Shown piece by piece: positions 1 to 7,470 of a stretch of DNA of 39,891 nt. The notes beneath the pieces were generated by a model that saw only the letters and a program-made list of their open reading frames with translations, did not search any database and was not told the origin of the DNA. A program made the translations under genes and the position numbers. Location: positions 1-39,891 of IMG/VR virus record IMGVR_UViG_3300018080_000318. One strand, 5' to 3'. The DNA comes from a virus. How positions within the stretch are numbered: the first letter of the stretch is position 1; each line of letters starts with the position of its first letter.

Positions 1-1
1 G

Positions 2-847
2 CTCGACGGAAAGGAGTTATTTCGGGAGATATGGGACGCGGAGGAGGTTTTCGATCGGAGCGGATTACCTCAAGAGGTAGATCCAGGAGCTCCGAAAGGA
101 GAAAACTCTCGACGTAATCTTACGATCGCCGGAGATAACCGAGTCCAGGATTACCGCGAGAAAATGGACTCCGAGGAGGAGGACGGTCGAGAGGTCGTAA
201 ATATTCAACACGATTTCGCGGTAAAGGATCCGGTCGATCCGGACTCCGGAGATCTCGATCTCGATATGAGTAACGTCGTCCTCGTCGGTACTCGAGACCT
301 CCTCGAAAACGTACCGATCCAGGAGATCGACTCGATCGCTCCGGCTATAACCGACGTCAAGACCGGTCAAGCCTGGGGAAAAGAGTTTTTTCAACTTATG
401 TTTTATACTCTGACTCACCTATACGAAACCGGCGAGCTTATCGAGTACGTCGGTAACGTCTTTCTTTCTAAGAGTATGAATCCGAAAGAGCCGGTCGTCC
501 GGAGGTTTTATCCGATACCGGATAAAAAACAAAAGCTCGACGAGACTCTCCTCGTCGATACTTACCTCAACGTAAAAGACGTCGCTCGAGATATCCGCTC
601 CGGACGTTTCCGGAGAGAGCCGACGTCCTGTCATGAATGGGGAAAGACTTGTCAATATCACGCTCTCTGTTTTCCTCAGTATTACGAGGATCCCGACGCG
701 ACGGTCGCGGAGGATCTCTTTAACATTATCGACGAGAAAGGACTTAATCCCGATGAATATTACGAAAAACTCGCGATCCGCGTCCGAGAGACCGGATCCA
801 AAGAAAACGACGGAAACGACGAAAACGGAGAAAGCTCCGGATCGTAA
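2..847 (+). CDS. Cas4/RecB-like PD-(D/E)XK nuclease, C-terminal part (5' end off window)
   Basis: The frame is open from the first base, so the N-terminus lies outside this end. The 281 visible residues hold the nuclease core: a GTRD segment near 285-300, then ITDVKTG near 352-372 (the D and K of the PD-(D/E)XK site), followed by a QLMFY helix. Three cysteines (C-x6-C-x5-C, bases about 628-669) match the C-terminal iron-sulfur staple of Cas4/AddB-type nucleases. The fourth cysteine of such a staple would be N-terminal, and a matching one is encoded at 39751-39891. An acidic tail follows. In phages this family pairs with RecT-type annealases as a 5' end-resecting exonuclease, and RecT is the next gene. 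The family call is from motifs; pairing with RecT is inferred from context. Confidence 0.82.
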   Translation, partial: LDGKELFREIWDAEEVFDRSGLPQEVDPGAPKGENSRRNLTIAGDNRVQDYREKMDSEEEDGREVVNIQHDFAVKDPVDPDSGDLDLDMSNVVLVGTRDLLENVPIQEIDSIAPAITDVKTGQAWGKEFFQLMFYTLTHLYETGELIEYVGNVFLSKSMNPKEPVVRRFYPIPDKKQKLDETLLVDTYLNVKDVARDIRSGRFRREPTSCHEWGKTCQYHALCFPQYYEDPDATVAEDLFNIIDEKGLNPDEYYEKLAIRVRETGSKENDGNDENGESSGS

Positions 848-2132
848 ATCCGTCCCAGGTAAAAAAGCTCCGGCCGCTCTTATGAAACGCTCGAGAGCTC
901 AACAACTCCAGGAGGGACGATCTCAAGTCCCGGCGAAAGTAACCGATCGACTCGCGGACTCTTTCGGACTCCCGAGTAAATTTCTTTATAAGACGATTAC
1001 GTCCGTCGTCGGTATCGCGAAAAAGTCCGGAGACGTAACCGAGCTCGAGATTACCGGCTTTATGATCGTATGCGATCAATACGGACTTAATCCGTTTACG
1101 TCTCAGATATACGCTTTCGTCGACAAGGGAGGAAAGGTCCGGCCGCTAGTCGGCGTCGACGGTTGGCTTAATATCATGCACAGACAAAAAAATTTCGGAG
1201 GTATAAAGTTTCGTTTCGAGTTTCCGGACGACGACTCGAGTAAAGAGCCGATCTCATGTACGGCGATCATAAAGCGAAACGATCTCTCGGATCCGATCGA
1301 GATCGAGGAGTTTATGGAGGAGAATTACGTCCCTCCTCATAAGGGAAAATACGGACCGATTAACGGTCCCTGGCAAAAAATGCCGAGACGTATGTTACGA
1401 AACGCGGCTCTAAAGCAAGCCGTCCGGATCGCTTTCGGACTCGCCTCGATCTATGATCTGGAGGAGACTCAAGCGTCGGATCAAGAGGGTATGATCGTCG
1501 ACTTTTCCCAGGCTAAAGATACCGGCCGAGTCGGGATCGACTATAACGACGGAAAGGAGCTCCAGGACGTCGAGGTCGAGCCGGAGATCCTGGACGCCGA
1601 GTATCGGGAGAAAGACGATACCGGAGCCTCCCAGGAGGCCGCTCCCGTCGCTGAGAGCTCCCAGGAGACGCGAAAGGAGACCTCGGAGACCGATCAGTCG
1701 ACCGAAACCTCCCGAGGCTCTCAGAATCGATCTAACGGCTCCGGAGAGCTTTTCCCTCCTCCCGAGGACGGCGATTACGACGACGGATCCGAGCCGGTCG
1801 TTATACCGGAGGAGGAGGACTCCCAGGAGGCCGCTCCGGACGTCCAGGAGGACGCTCAAGACGTCCAGGACGACGCTCCCGACGATCCGGTCGAGGAGCC
1901 TCCGGCTCTCTCCCTGGAGGAGCTTATCGACAATATAAAGCGGACCGAGATCAGGATCCGCGATCGTAAGTCGGTATACTCCCTCCGCGATCGTCTCAAG
2001 GCCGCTCATAAAGGAGCGAAAATAAACTTTTCCTCGTTTAAAAAGATCTCTCGTCCGATCCTCCTCGAGTATTACCAGGGACTCCAGGAGATAACCGGAG
2101 ATCGAGTCGACTCGGACGGAGTTCCTTTCTAA
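753..2132 (+). CDS. recT: RecT-family single-strand annealing protein
   Basis: A 459-residue protein. The RecT core lies at about residues 60-240, with CDQYGLNPFTSQIYAF (107-122), PLVGVDGW (131-138) and a KMPRRMLRNAALKQAVRIAFGL-type helix near 209-230, all typical of RecT/Bet annealases. A long Asp/Glu/Pro/Ser-rich linker (about 260-400) leads to a helical C-terminal segment. It would coat nuclease-made single strands and anneal homologues during recombination-dependent replication. The start is uncertain: ATG 753 follows a GAAAGGA site but overlaps the nuclease gene by 95 bases; the next in-frame ATG (882) has no ribosome binding site. The acidic tail is long for the family. Confidence 0.88.
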   Translation: MNITKNSRSASERPDPKKTTETTKTEKAPDRKSVPGKKAPAALMKRSRAQQLQEGRSQVPAKVTDRLADSFGLPSKFLYKTITSVVGIAKKSGDVTELEITGFMIVCDQYGLNPFTSQIYAFVDKGGKVRPLVGVDGWLNIMHRQKNFGGIKFRFEFPDDDSSKEPISCTAIIKRNDLSDPIEIEEFMEENYVPPHKGKYGPINGPWQKMPRRMLRNAALKQAVRIAFGLASIYDLEETQASDQEGMIVDFSQAKDTGRVGIDYNDGKELQDVEVEPEILDAEYREKDDTGASQEAAPVAESSQETRKETSETDQSTETSRGSQNRSNGSGELFPPPEDGDYDDGSEPVVIPEEEDSQEAAPDVQEDAQDVQDDAPDDPVEEPPALSLEELIDNIKRTEIRIRDRKSVYSLRDRLKAAHKGAKINFSSFKKISRPILLEYYQGLQEITGDRVDSDGVPF

Positions 2133-2494
2133 TGGGTAAATTCAGTCTAACACTTGAGGAGCTTTACGACTGGCTTATCAACGTCAAATATGATCCGGCT
2201 CATACGACGGCTTTTATAAATAGCTATCCGATCGCTCGGGACTATATCGAGAGAGGACTTTTCGATAACGTCCCAGGGATCACGCGACTAAAGGCCGTCG
2301 AGGGAGCTTTCTCTTTTTATCACTCGCTAACGGGAGAGCTCGGGACGTCCCAAAAGACGGCGGCGTCCTCTCTCCTGGAGTTTTTTAACTTACTCCGTAA
2401 TAGAAAGCCGAGCGAATATCGCCGGATCCGTTTCCTGGTACTCGGTAATCGAGTCGTAATCATAGAAAGGAGGGCCGGTAATGAAAAAGTCTAA
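2132..2494 (+). CDS. Hypothetical protein, 120 aa
   Basis: Not recognised. The start overlaps the recT stop by one base (TAATG), so translation is probably coupled. The protein is mostly helical in appearance, with a region of aromatic and hydrophobic residues (LEELYDWLINVKYDP near the N-terminus) and a short C-terminal beta-like stretch (RFLVLGNRVVIIERR). No cysteine pairs, signal peptide or membrane segment. It sits between the annealase and the replication initiator, so a role in recombination or replication is possible but only by position. Confidence 0.7.
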   Translation: MGKFSLTLEELYDWLINVKYDPAHTTAFINSYPIARDYIERGLFDNVPGITRLKAVEGAFSFYHSLTGELGTSQKTAASSLLEFFNLLRNRKPSEYRRIRFLVLGNRVVIIERRAGNEKV

Positions 2495-3305
2495 CAAGAT
2501 CGACGGCCGTCCCTCCTGGCAATTTTACCCGAGCGACTGGCTCGGAGACGACGCTCTCCGAGGTTGCTCTCTCGGAGCTCGCGGATTATGGATCGATCTA
2601 CTTTGCTTAATGTGGACGAGTCCGATCCGAGGAGTATTACTCAAAGCAAATAATAAAAAGCATACGATCAAATCGTTATCAAAAAGACTCGGAGATACCG
2701 AGCAAAATATAAAGGAAAAACTCCAGGAGCTCGAGGAGGAGGCCGTCCTCTCAAAGCGAGACGACGACGCGATTTATAGTCGCCGAATGTTTAGAGAATG
2801 GGATATTAGACGTAAGAGATCCGAGGCCGGATCGACTAAAAAGACGATCAAAACTGATAACAAATCGCGATCAAAAGTCGATCAAAAAGGGGTATCTTCT
2901 TCTTTAACTTCTTCTTCTTCTTCTCCTCCCTCTACTACTACAAAGATTAAAGAGGAGGATTTTCTCTCACTGGTTAAAAAGGAGGATATAAAAGAGGAGG
3001 AGGTCGAGGAGATCTTTCTCCAGTATATTAAATCTTACCTGGGAGAGAGAGGGACGTATTATAGATCTCCAGAAAGAAAGATCGCGGTCGCTAAAGCGAT
3101 CGCTTTCGTCCGTCTCATATCCGAGAATCCGGTAAAAGCTCTAGTAAAAGCGATCCGTATTTATCGGACGGCTTACGACTGGCATTATAAAAGGAAAATG
3201 TACGATCTCGTCGAGTATATCCTAACCGACGAGGAAAAGATCGAGAAACTTATAAACGAGGCTCGTAAACACGACGCCGAATTACGGAGAGGACGGTTAA
3301 GTTAA
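2481..3305 (+). CDS. DnaD-like phage replication initiation protein
   Basis: A 274-residue protein. Residues 11-95 (PSWQFYPSDWLGDDALRGCSL, then GARGLWIDLLCLMW and a SLSKRLGDTEQNIKEKLQEL helix pair) form the winged-helix N-terminal domain found in phage replisome organisers and helicase loaders. A Lys/Ser/Thr-rich linker with a run of serines (about 139-151) separates it from a helical C-terminal domain rich in Lys and Glu. It probably binds the phage origin and recruits the host helicase, as no phage helicase or polymerase is visible. It overlaps the preceding gene by 14 bases and has a GAAAGGAGGG ribosome binding site. Family call from the N-terminal domain; the loader role is inference. Confidence 0.75.
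   Translation: MKKSNKIDGRPSWQFYPSDWLGDDALRGCSLGARGLWIDLLCLMWTSPIRGVLLKANNKKHTIKSLSKRLGDTEQNIKEKLQELEEEAVLSKRDDDAIYSRRMFREWDIRRKRSEAGSTKKTIKTDNKSRSKVDQKGVSSSLTSSSSSPPSTTTKIKEEDFLSLVKKEDIKEEEVEEIFLQYIKSYLGERGTYYRSPERKIAVAKAIAFVRLISENPVKALVKAIRIYRTAYDWHYKRKMYDLVEYILTDEEKIEKLINEARKHDAELRRGRLS
2895..2942 (+). repeat. In-frame TCT/CTT triplet microsatellite
   Basis: A near-pure pyrimidine triplet tract inside the replication initiator gene codes for the serine-rich linker between its two domains. Because the unit is three bases, slippage would change linker length without breaking the frame. Confidence 0.75.
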
Positions 3306-3306
3306 A

Positions 3307-3675
3307 ATGAGTATGATAATTTCTTTCGCCTGGACGACGGACGCGATCCTCGATCGCTCTAAAAAAGTTACTCGGCGAGACTGGAGCGACGATTACGCGG
3401 CTCGCTTTCACGCCGGAGACTTAATCCAGGGATACGATAAAAGTCCGCGTAATGGAGGAGTAAAGATCTCGACTTGTCGGATAACTGAGGATCCATATAA
3501 AGAGCTCCTCGGTAAAATGCCGGAGGAGGATTTCGAGCTCGAGGGAGGTCTCCGTTACTGGACCGATCTCGAGGACTTTATAAATAGTAACGGCGGTCCG
3601 GCCGCGAGTAAATGGGTAATACGTTTCGAGGTCGTCGAGACGTTTCCGGAGAATCTCAAGAAAGGAGATAAATAA
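3307..3675 (+). CDS. ASCH/PUA-like domain protein
   Basis: A 122-residue protein starting SMIISFAWTTDAILDRSKKVTRRDW, followed by a FHAGDLIQGYDKSPR segment and KISTCRITEDPY. This order (transport-like first strand, a KTVTRR basic motif, a HAGD turn) is the pattern of small ASCH proteins, a PUA-like fold proposed to bind RNA. The C-terminal half has the acidic MPEEDFELEGG stretch often found after it. ATG 3307 follows the previous stop directly; the ribosome binding site GAGAGGAC lies upstream. Its exact target is unknown. Confidence 0.6.
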   Translation: MSMIISFAWTTDAILDRSKKVTRRDWSDDYAARFHAGDLIQGYDKSPRNGGVKISTCRITEDPYKELLGKMPEEDFELEGGLRYWTDLEDFINSNGGPAASKWVIRFEVVETFPENLKKGDK

Positions 3676-3677
3676 TT

Positions 3678-5024
3678 ATGTCAAACGACGGGAAAGAAAA
3701 TACCGCTCCGAGTTATGAGGAGCTCGCGAGTAAAGTCGCGTCCCTGGAGAAAACGGTCCAGGATCAAAACCGGAGGATCCGAGAGCTCGAGACTATTAAC
3801 GAGGATAATATTTCGATCCTCTCTCGGCGTAATCAAAAGATCCAGGAGCTCGAGTCGGATATCGTCGTCGCTCGTAATAAAGAGAGCGAGGCTCTCAAAA
3901 AGTACGAGGGTCAACGGGATATCGCTAACGAGCTCCGGACGTCCCTCGAGTCGGCCGATAAAAACGTCGCGATCGCTCGAGACAATTCCGAAAAGTATAA
4001 AGCCTCTCTCGAGAAAGAGATCCTCGCGAAACGCGAGCTCGAAAAAGTCGCCGATACTCGAGGACTCTCAATGTCTCATTACGAGGACGAGATCGTCGAG
4101 CTCAAGAAAGAGATCGCCGAGCTTACCGAGCGAGCCGATAAAAAAGAGATATTCGATCCGGATCGGATCGCTTACCTGGAGGGAGAGCTCGAGAAAGGAA
4201 ACGAGGTACTCGGGAGGCTCCGTAAACAAGTCCGCGAGCTCAAAGCGGCGAGCGTATCTCAAGACGATATGATCGATAAATTCAAAGAGGAGAAAGGTAA
4301 ACTCCTCCGCGATCGGGAAAAACTTACCCAGGAGATCGAGCGTATTACTAAGATCCTGGAGAATAGAGACGGGCAAATAAAGGAGCTTAATAAAAGCGTC
4401 CATGATCTCGATCTCGAGCTCGACTCTACGAAAAAGGAGTTATGGTGTAGCGAGGAGGAGCAACGGAGAGACGCGAAAACTTTCGATCCTGGCGACTGTA
4501 ATAACTGTCGTTTCGCCGGTCAAGTTATAACGCTTACTCATGAGCTCACACAAAAAGACGAGCGGATCGAGGAGCTCGAGGCGACGGCGATCTTTACAAG
4601 TATGAGAGATCTAAAGAGTAAACTCGAGGCCGCGAAAAACGAAAACGACGCTCTCCGCGACGGTTTCCGAGCTCTCGAGGAGGAAAAGATCCGTCGTCGA
4701 GGTATCGAGGATCAAGTAAACCGGTTTATAAAAGAGCTCGAGGAAAAGATCGACTCTCTCGAGAAAGATAAGTCGTCTCTTACTTACGAGATCGAGTCTT
4801 TACATAAGATCCTCTCGGATCGTCAAGCTCTTATGGAGCGGCTCGTCGAGGAGCTCCGAGGAGTCGGACTCCGGATCCTTTCCAGGACGAAAAGTAAACA
4901 CTTTCGACACGACTCGAGCGTCGAGGACTTTATCCGTTACAAGGGAGAGTCGAAAGCCTCGGAGATCTACCTCCAGGATCTAAACGACGTACTCAATAAA
5001 TACGATAACGAAAGGAGATCTTAA
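3678..5024 (+). CDS. Long coiled-coil protein with central CxxC hook
   Basis: A 448-residue protein that is almost entirely charged heptad-like coiled coil. The coil is broken once, at residues 266-285, by DPGDCNNCRFAG, a Cys274-x-x-Cys277 pair set between two coil arms (about 10-262 and 285-395). That layout recalls the zinc hook of Rad50/SbcC, but there is no ATPase head here. The C-terminal 50 residues look globular. It is followed directly by the DUF5131 gene, and an SbcC-like ATPase without a hook lies 2.3 kb downstream. Not recognised as a known family; it could be a structural or DNA-tethering factor. The hook comparison is inference. Confidence 0.72.
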   Translation: MSNDGKENTAPSYEELASKVASLEKTVQDQNRRIRELETINEDNISILSRRNQKIQELESDIVVARNKESEALKKYEGQRDIANELRTSLESADKNVAIARDNSEKYKASLEKEILAKRELEKVADTRGLSMSHYEDEIVELKKEIAELTERADKKEIFDPDRIAYLEGELEKGNEVLGRLRKQVRELKAASVSQDDMIDKFKEEKGKLLRDREKLTQEIERITKILENRDGQIKELNKSVHDLDLELDSTKKELWCSEEEQRRDAKTFDPGDCNNCRFAGQVITLTHELTQKDERIEELEATAIFTSMRDLKSKLEAAKNENDALRDGFRALEEEKIRRRGIEDQVNRFIKELEEKIDSLEKDKSSLTYEIESLHKILSDRQALMERLVEELRGVGLRILSRTKSKHFRHDSSVEDFIRYKGESKASEIYLQDLNDVLNKYDNERRS

Positions 5025-5786
5025 ATGTCGACTCGTATACCCTGGGCTCAAGAAACTTGGAATCCGATAACCGGTTGTACTCAAATCTCGGACGCTTGCC
5101 TTAATTGTTACGCGAAAACTCTCGCCGAGACTCGTCTCCGAGGGAGAGCCGGTTACTCGAAAGCGACTCCTTTCAAACCGCGAAAACATAGAGGCCGATT
5201 ACATGATCCGTTTAACTGGAAAAGCGGAAAGGTAATTTTCCCGGTCTCTATGGGAGATCTTTATCATAAGGATATCGACGACGACTTTATCGTCGAGATC
5301 TTCGATACCATGAATCGCTCGCCTCAACATAAATACCTCGTACTTACGAAACGTCCGGAGCGAGCTCTCAAGATCTCGAAACTCTTACGGCGTATCGGTC
5401 GTCCCTCCGGTCCTCATATCTTACACGGTACGACGATCGAGCGTCAAAAGTACGTCAAGCGGAGACTCCGATACTTACTCCGGATCCCTGGGACTCGTTT
5501 TATCTCGGCCGAGCCGTTACTCGAGCCGATCAACGTCGAGGAGTTTCTCGGCGTCGGGATCGACTGGGTAATCGCCGGTTGCGAAAAGATCCGGAGATCT
5601 CCAGGACGTCCGATCTCGGACGCGGCTCTCCGGTCTCTCCGCGATCAATGTAAACGGACGGGAGTCCCGTTTTTCCTCAAGCAAAAAGTTATTAACGGTC
5701 AAGTCCGAGTAATGCCGGAGCTCGACGGCCGGATCCATAACGCGGCTCCCGAGATCCTCCGGTCCCTGGAGGGAGCGAATGTCTAA
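5025..5786 (+). CDS. DUF5131 (phage Gp37/Gp68) radical-SAM-like protein
   Basis: A 253-residue protein of the usual family length. It opens with WNPITGCTQISDACLNCYA, giving Cys18-x6-Cys25-x2-Cys28, the iron-sulfur-like cysteine set of the Gp37/Gp68 family. Other family blocks follow in order: PVSMGDLYHKD, YLVLTKRPERAL, FISAEPLLEPI, WVIAGCEK and VPFFLKQK, then LDGR near the end. The usual GGESG motif is replaced by AGCEK, a small deviation near the presumed active site. The biochemical role of the family is unproved; it is common in phage early regions beside recombination genes, as here. The ATG abuts the previous stop. Confidence 0.9.
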   Translation: MSTRIPWAQETWNPITGCTQISDACLNCYAKTLAETRLRGRAGYSKATPFKPRKHRGRLHDPFNWKSGKVIFPVSMGDLYHKDIDDDFIVEIFDTMNRSPQHKYLVLTKRPERALKISKLLRRIGRPSGPHILHGTTIERQKYVKRRLRYLLRIPGTRFISAEPLLEPINVEEFLGVGIDWVIAGCEKIRRSPGRPISDAALRSLRDQCKRTGVPFFLKQKVINGQVRVMPELDGRIHNAAPEILRSLEGANV

Positions 5787-6279
5787 GATAAATACTCATA
5801 AATCGCGTATTATGTTCGGTAAACATGGACCGTCTCCGGATAATCCTCGAGGGACTTTCCTTACTCGCGTCCCTCCAGGATATCTCTCCTGGGCCGTCAA
5901 TACGAATTGCGACGGACCGGTCAAGCTCGAGTCCGGAGACGTCGTACCGGCTTTCCTAGCGGCTAAAGCGGAGCTCCAGAGACGAGGCGAGAGACTTCAA
6001 ACGCTCGAGCTCTCCGCTCACGCCGTCGACCGTTTTTCTCTCCGTTACTGGAGACTTTTCCAGGACGAAAGAAAAAAAGACGAGGGACTCTTTTCCTTTA
6101 TGGAGAGGCTCCTCGATCAAGCTATCGGACTCGTCCAGGAGGACGATCGTAAAGGAGTCGTAAACGTCGACCTCCTCGGCGTCCGGTGGATAATCAATTT
6201 CGATATGGTTATACCTGTATTACTTTCGGTCAAACCGAGAAAGGAGAAAAAATGTCCGACGGAAAAGAAAGAGAATTAA
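5779..6279 (+). CDS. Protein with DUF3820-like N-terminal domain
   Basis: A 166-residue protein overlapping the DUF5131 gene by 8 bases. Residues 10-72 (MFGKHGP, TRVPPGYLSWAVNTNCDGPV, then AAKAELQRRGER) follow the pattern of DUF3820 proteins: an FGK start, a P-x-x-YLxW core and a terminal EL-x-R helix. The second half begins LSAHAVDRFSLRYW, resembling small domains with a conserved HA-x-x-R-F motif, and ends in beta-like strands. Function unknown. The last codons contain the ribosome binding site of the next gene. Confidence 0.6.
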   Translation: MSKINTHKSRIMFGKHGPSPDNPRGTFLTRVPPGYLSWAVNTNCDGPVKLESGDVVPAFLAAKAELQRRGERLQTLELSAHAVDRFSLRYWRLFQDERKKDEGLFSFMERLLDQAIGLVQEDDRKGVVNVDLLGVRWIINFDMVIPVLLSVKPRKEKKCPTEKKEN

Positions 6280-6743
6280 AACGACTAGCGATCCTCCAGT
6301 CTCTCGAGACCGGAGAGGCGACTCCCGAGGATCTACTCGAGAGCGACGATCCGGAGGTAAAGGAGCTCGCTTACGAGATCGTAAATATAACGATCGCCGG
6401 TATCGCGGACACGCTTCAAACAATGGCCGGAGGTCTCCGGCGACTCGCGATCGCGGTCGGTAAACTGGATCCGAGCTCGCTCATAACTGAGGATCCCGAT
6501 TTTCAGGTAAAGGAGGTCTCTATTTCGACCGAGGAGGCTCCAGGACGGCCGGAGGTCGCTCCTTTCGTCGACTCAAGGGTAAACGTCCAGGACGAGGATC
6601 CGGATCCCTCCGGTATCGTTTTCCGTAAGTCTCCGGTCCGGAAAGCTCCCAGGATAAAGCGGCCGGATCCGACGACTCCCGAGGAGCTCGCGGAGCTCGA
6701 GGCCGAGCTCGAGGATAATTACCTCGAGACGGAGGACGAGTAA
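6252..6743 (+). CDS. Hypothetical acidic protein, 163 aa
   Basis: Not recognised. ATG 6252 is chosen because AAAGGAG lies just before it; an upstream in-frame ATG at 6186 has none. It overlaps the previous gene by 28 bases. The first 80 residues look helical and amphipathic (AYEIVNITIAGIADTLQTMAGGLRRLAIAV). The rest is Pro/Asp/Glu-rich and probably disordered, ending in LAELEAELEDNYLETEDE. No catalytic motif is apparent. Confidence 0.68.
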   Translation: MSDGKERELKRLAILQSLETGEATPEDLLESDDPEVKELAYEIVNITIAGIADTLQTMAGGLRRLAIAVGKLDPSSLITEDPDFQVKEVSISTEEAPGRPEVAPFVDSRVNVQDEDPDPSGIVFRKSPVRKAPRIKRPDPTTPEELAELEAELEDNYLETEDE

Positions 6744-7174
6744 TGTCTCCAGGTAAAAGAGATCTCCGTAAAGAATTTCTAAAGCGTATCCCTGAGAAAG
6801 AGGTCGTCGACGAGATCTTACAATGCGCGAAAGCTCGACGCGGTCTCGATCTCTGGAAACAAGCGACCGGAGGAGCTCGTTTTAAAAAGAGTTTCGTAAC
6901 TTTCGGGATCCCTGGACAACCGGACTTAACGGGAGTCTATTATACTCCGATCGGAGCTCTTAGAATTGACGTCGAATGTAAACGGCCGATCGGCGGTAAA
7001 TGGTCCGACGATCAAAAGTCTTACGCTCGACGAGTCCGTAAAGTAAACGGTATCTATATCCTCGCGACGTCCTGGAAAGAAGTCGCGGACGTCCTGGATC
7101 AACTCGATAATCGGATCAAGTCTTTTATAGTCCCGACGGGAAAGGAGAAAAAATGTCGGAGGAGCTCCCAGTAA
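6743..7174 (+). CDS. VRR-NUC-type nuclease (candidate Holliday junction resolvase)
   Basis: A 143-residue protein, a typical length for stand-alone viral VRR-NUC enzymes. Visible motifs are FGIPGQPDLTG (GxPD, residues 54-64), the strand RIDVECKRP with Glu78-x-Lys80, and WSDDQKSYARRV with Gln91; together these form the PD-(D/E)XK-like catalytic set. A conserved LWKQATGG segment precedes them. In phages lacking RuvC or RusA this class is a likely resolver of recombination intermediates before packaging. It starts on the stop of the previous gene (TAATG). Confidence 0.8.
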   Translation: MSPGKRDLRKEFLKRIPEKEVVDEILQCAKARRGLDLWKQATGGARFKKSFVTFGIPGQPDLTGVYYTPIGALRIDVECKRPIGGKWSDDQKSYARRVRKVNGIYILATSWKEVADVLDQLDNRIKSFIVPTGKEKKCRRSSQ

Positions 7175-7470
7175 CGAGCGTCAAGGTTCAATATGCCGAG
7201 GTCCGGCTTATGGCTAATCAAGCTCTCGCCGTATGTAAAGACGCTCTCGAGAAAATACCGATCGGATATCTTTCCGAGAGGTTACTCAAAGAGATTAAAA
7301 CTCTCTCGACTAAACGATACGCCGAGCTCGAGAAAGCTCGGAAAAAAACTAAACCGACGAGGAGGAAAAATGTCAAAGATACTCAAGCTAGAAAGCGAAA
7401 ACGTAAAGAGGATCCGAGCGATCGAGATCTCTCCGGATCCGGAGGACGGCGTCGTCCTGGTAGGCGGTAA
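7153..7470 (+). CDS. Hypothetical basic protein, 105 aa
   Basis: Not recognised. Start supported by AAAGGAG six bases upstream. Residues 15-65 look helical (ANQALAVCKDALEKIPIGYL); the last 45 residues are very Lys/Arg-rich, a tail that could bind nucleic acid. That tail overlaps the next gene by 101 bases, so it may be a by-product of the rarity of stop codons in other frames rather than selected. The AL-x-KIPIG segment recurs in the late gene at 36827-37279. Confidence 0.6.
   Translation: MSEELPVTSVKVQYAEVRLMANQALAVCKDALEKIPIGYLSERLLKEIKTLSTKRYAELEKARKKTKPTRRKNVKDTQARKRKRKEDPSDRDLSGSGGRRRPGRR

Noticed and set aside
633-752. Earlier start for recT
   Set aside because: It would add 40 residues of another-frame shadow of the nuclease gene and no family similarity.
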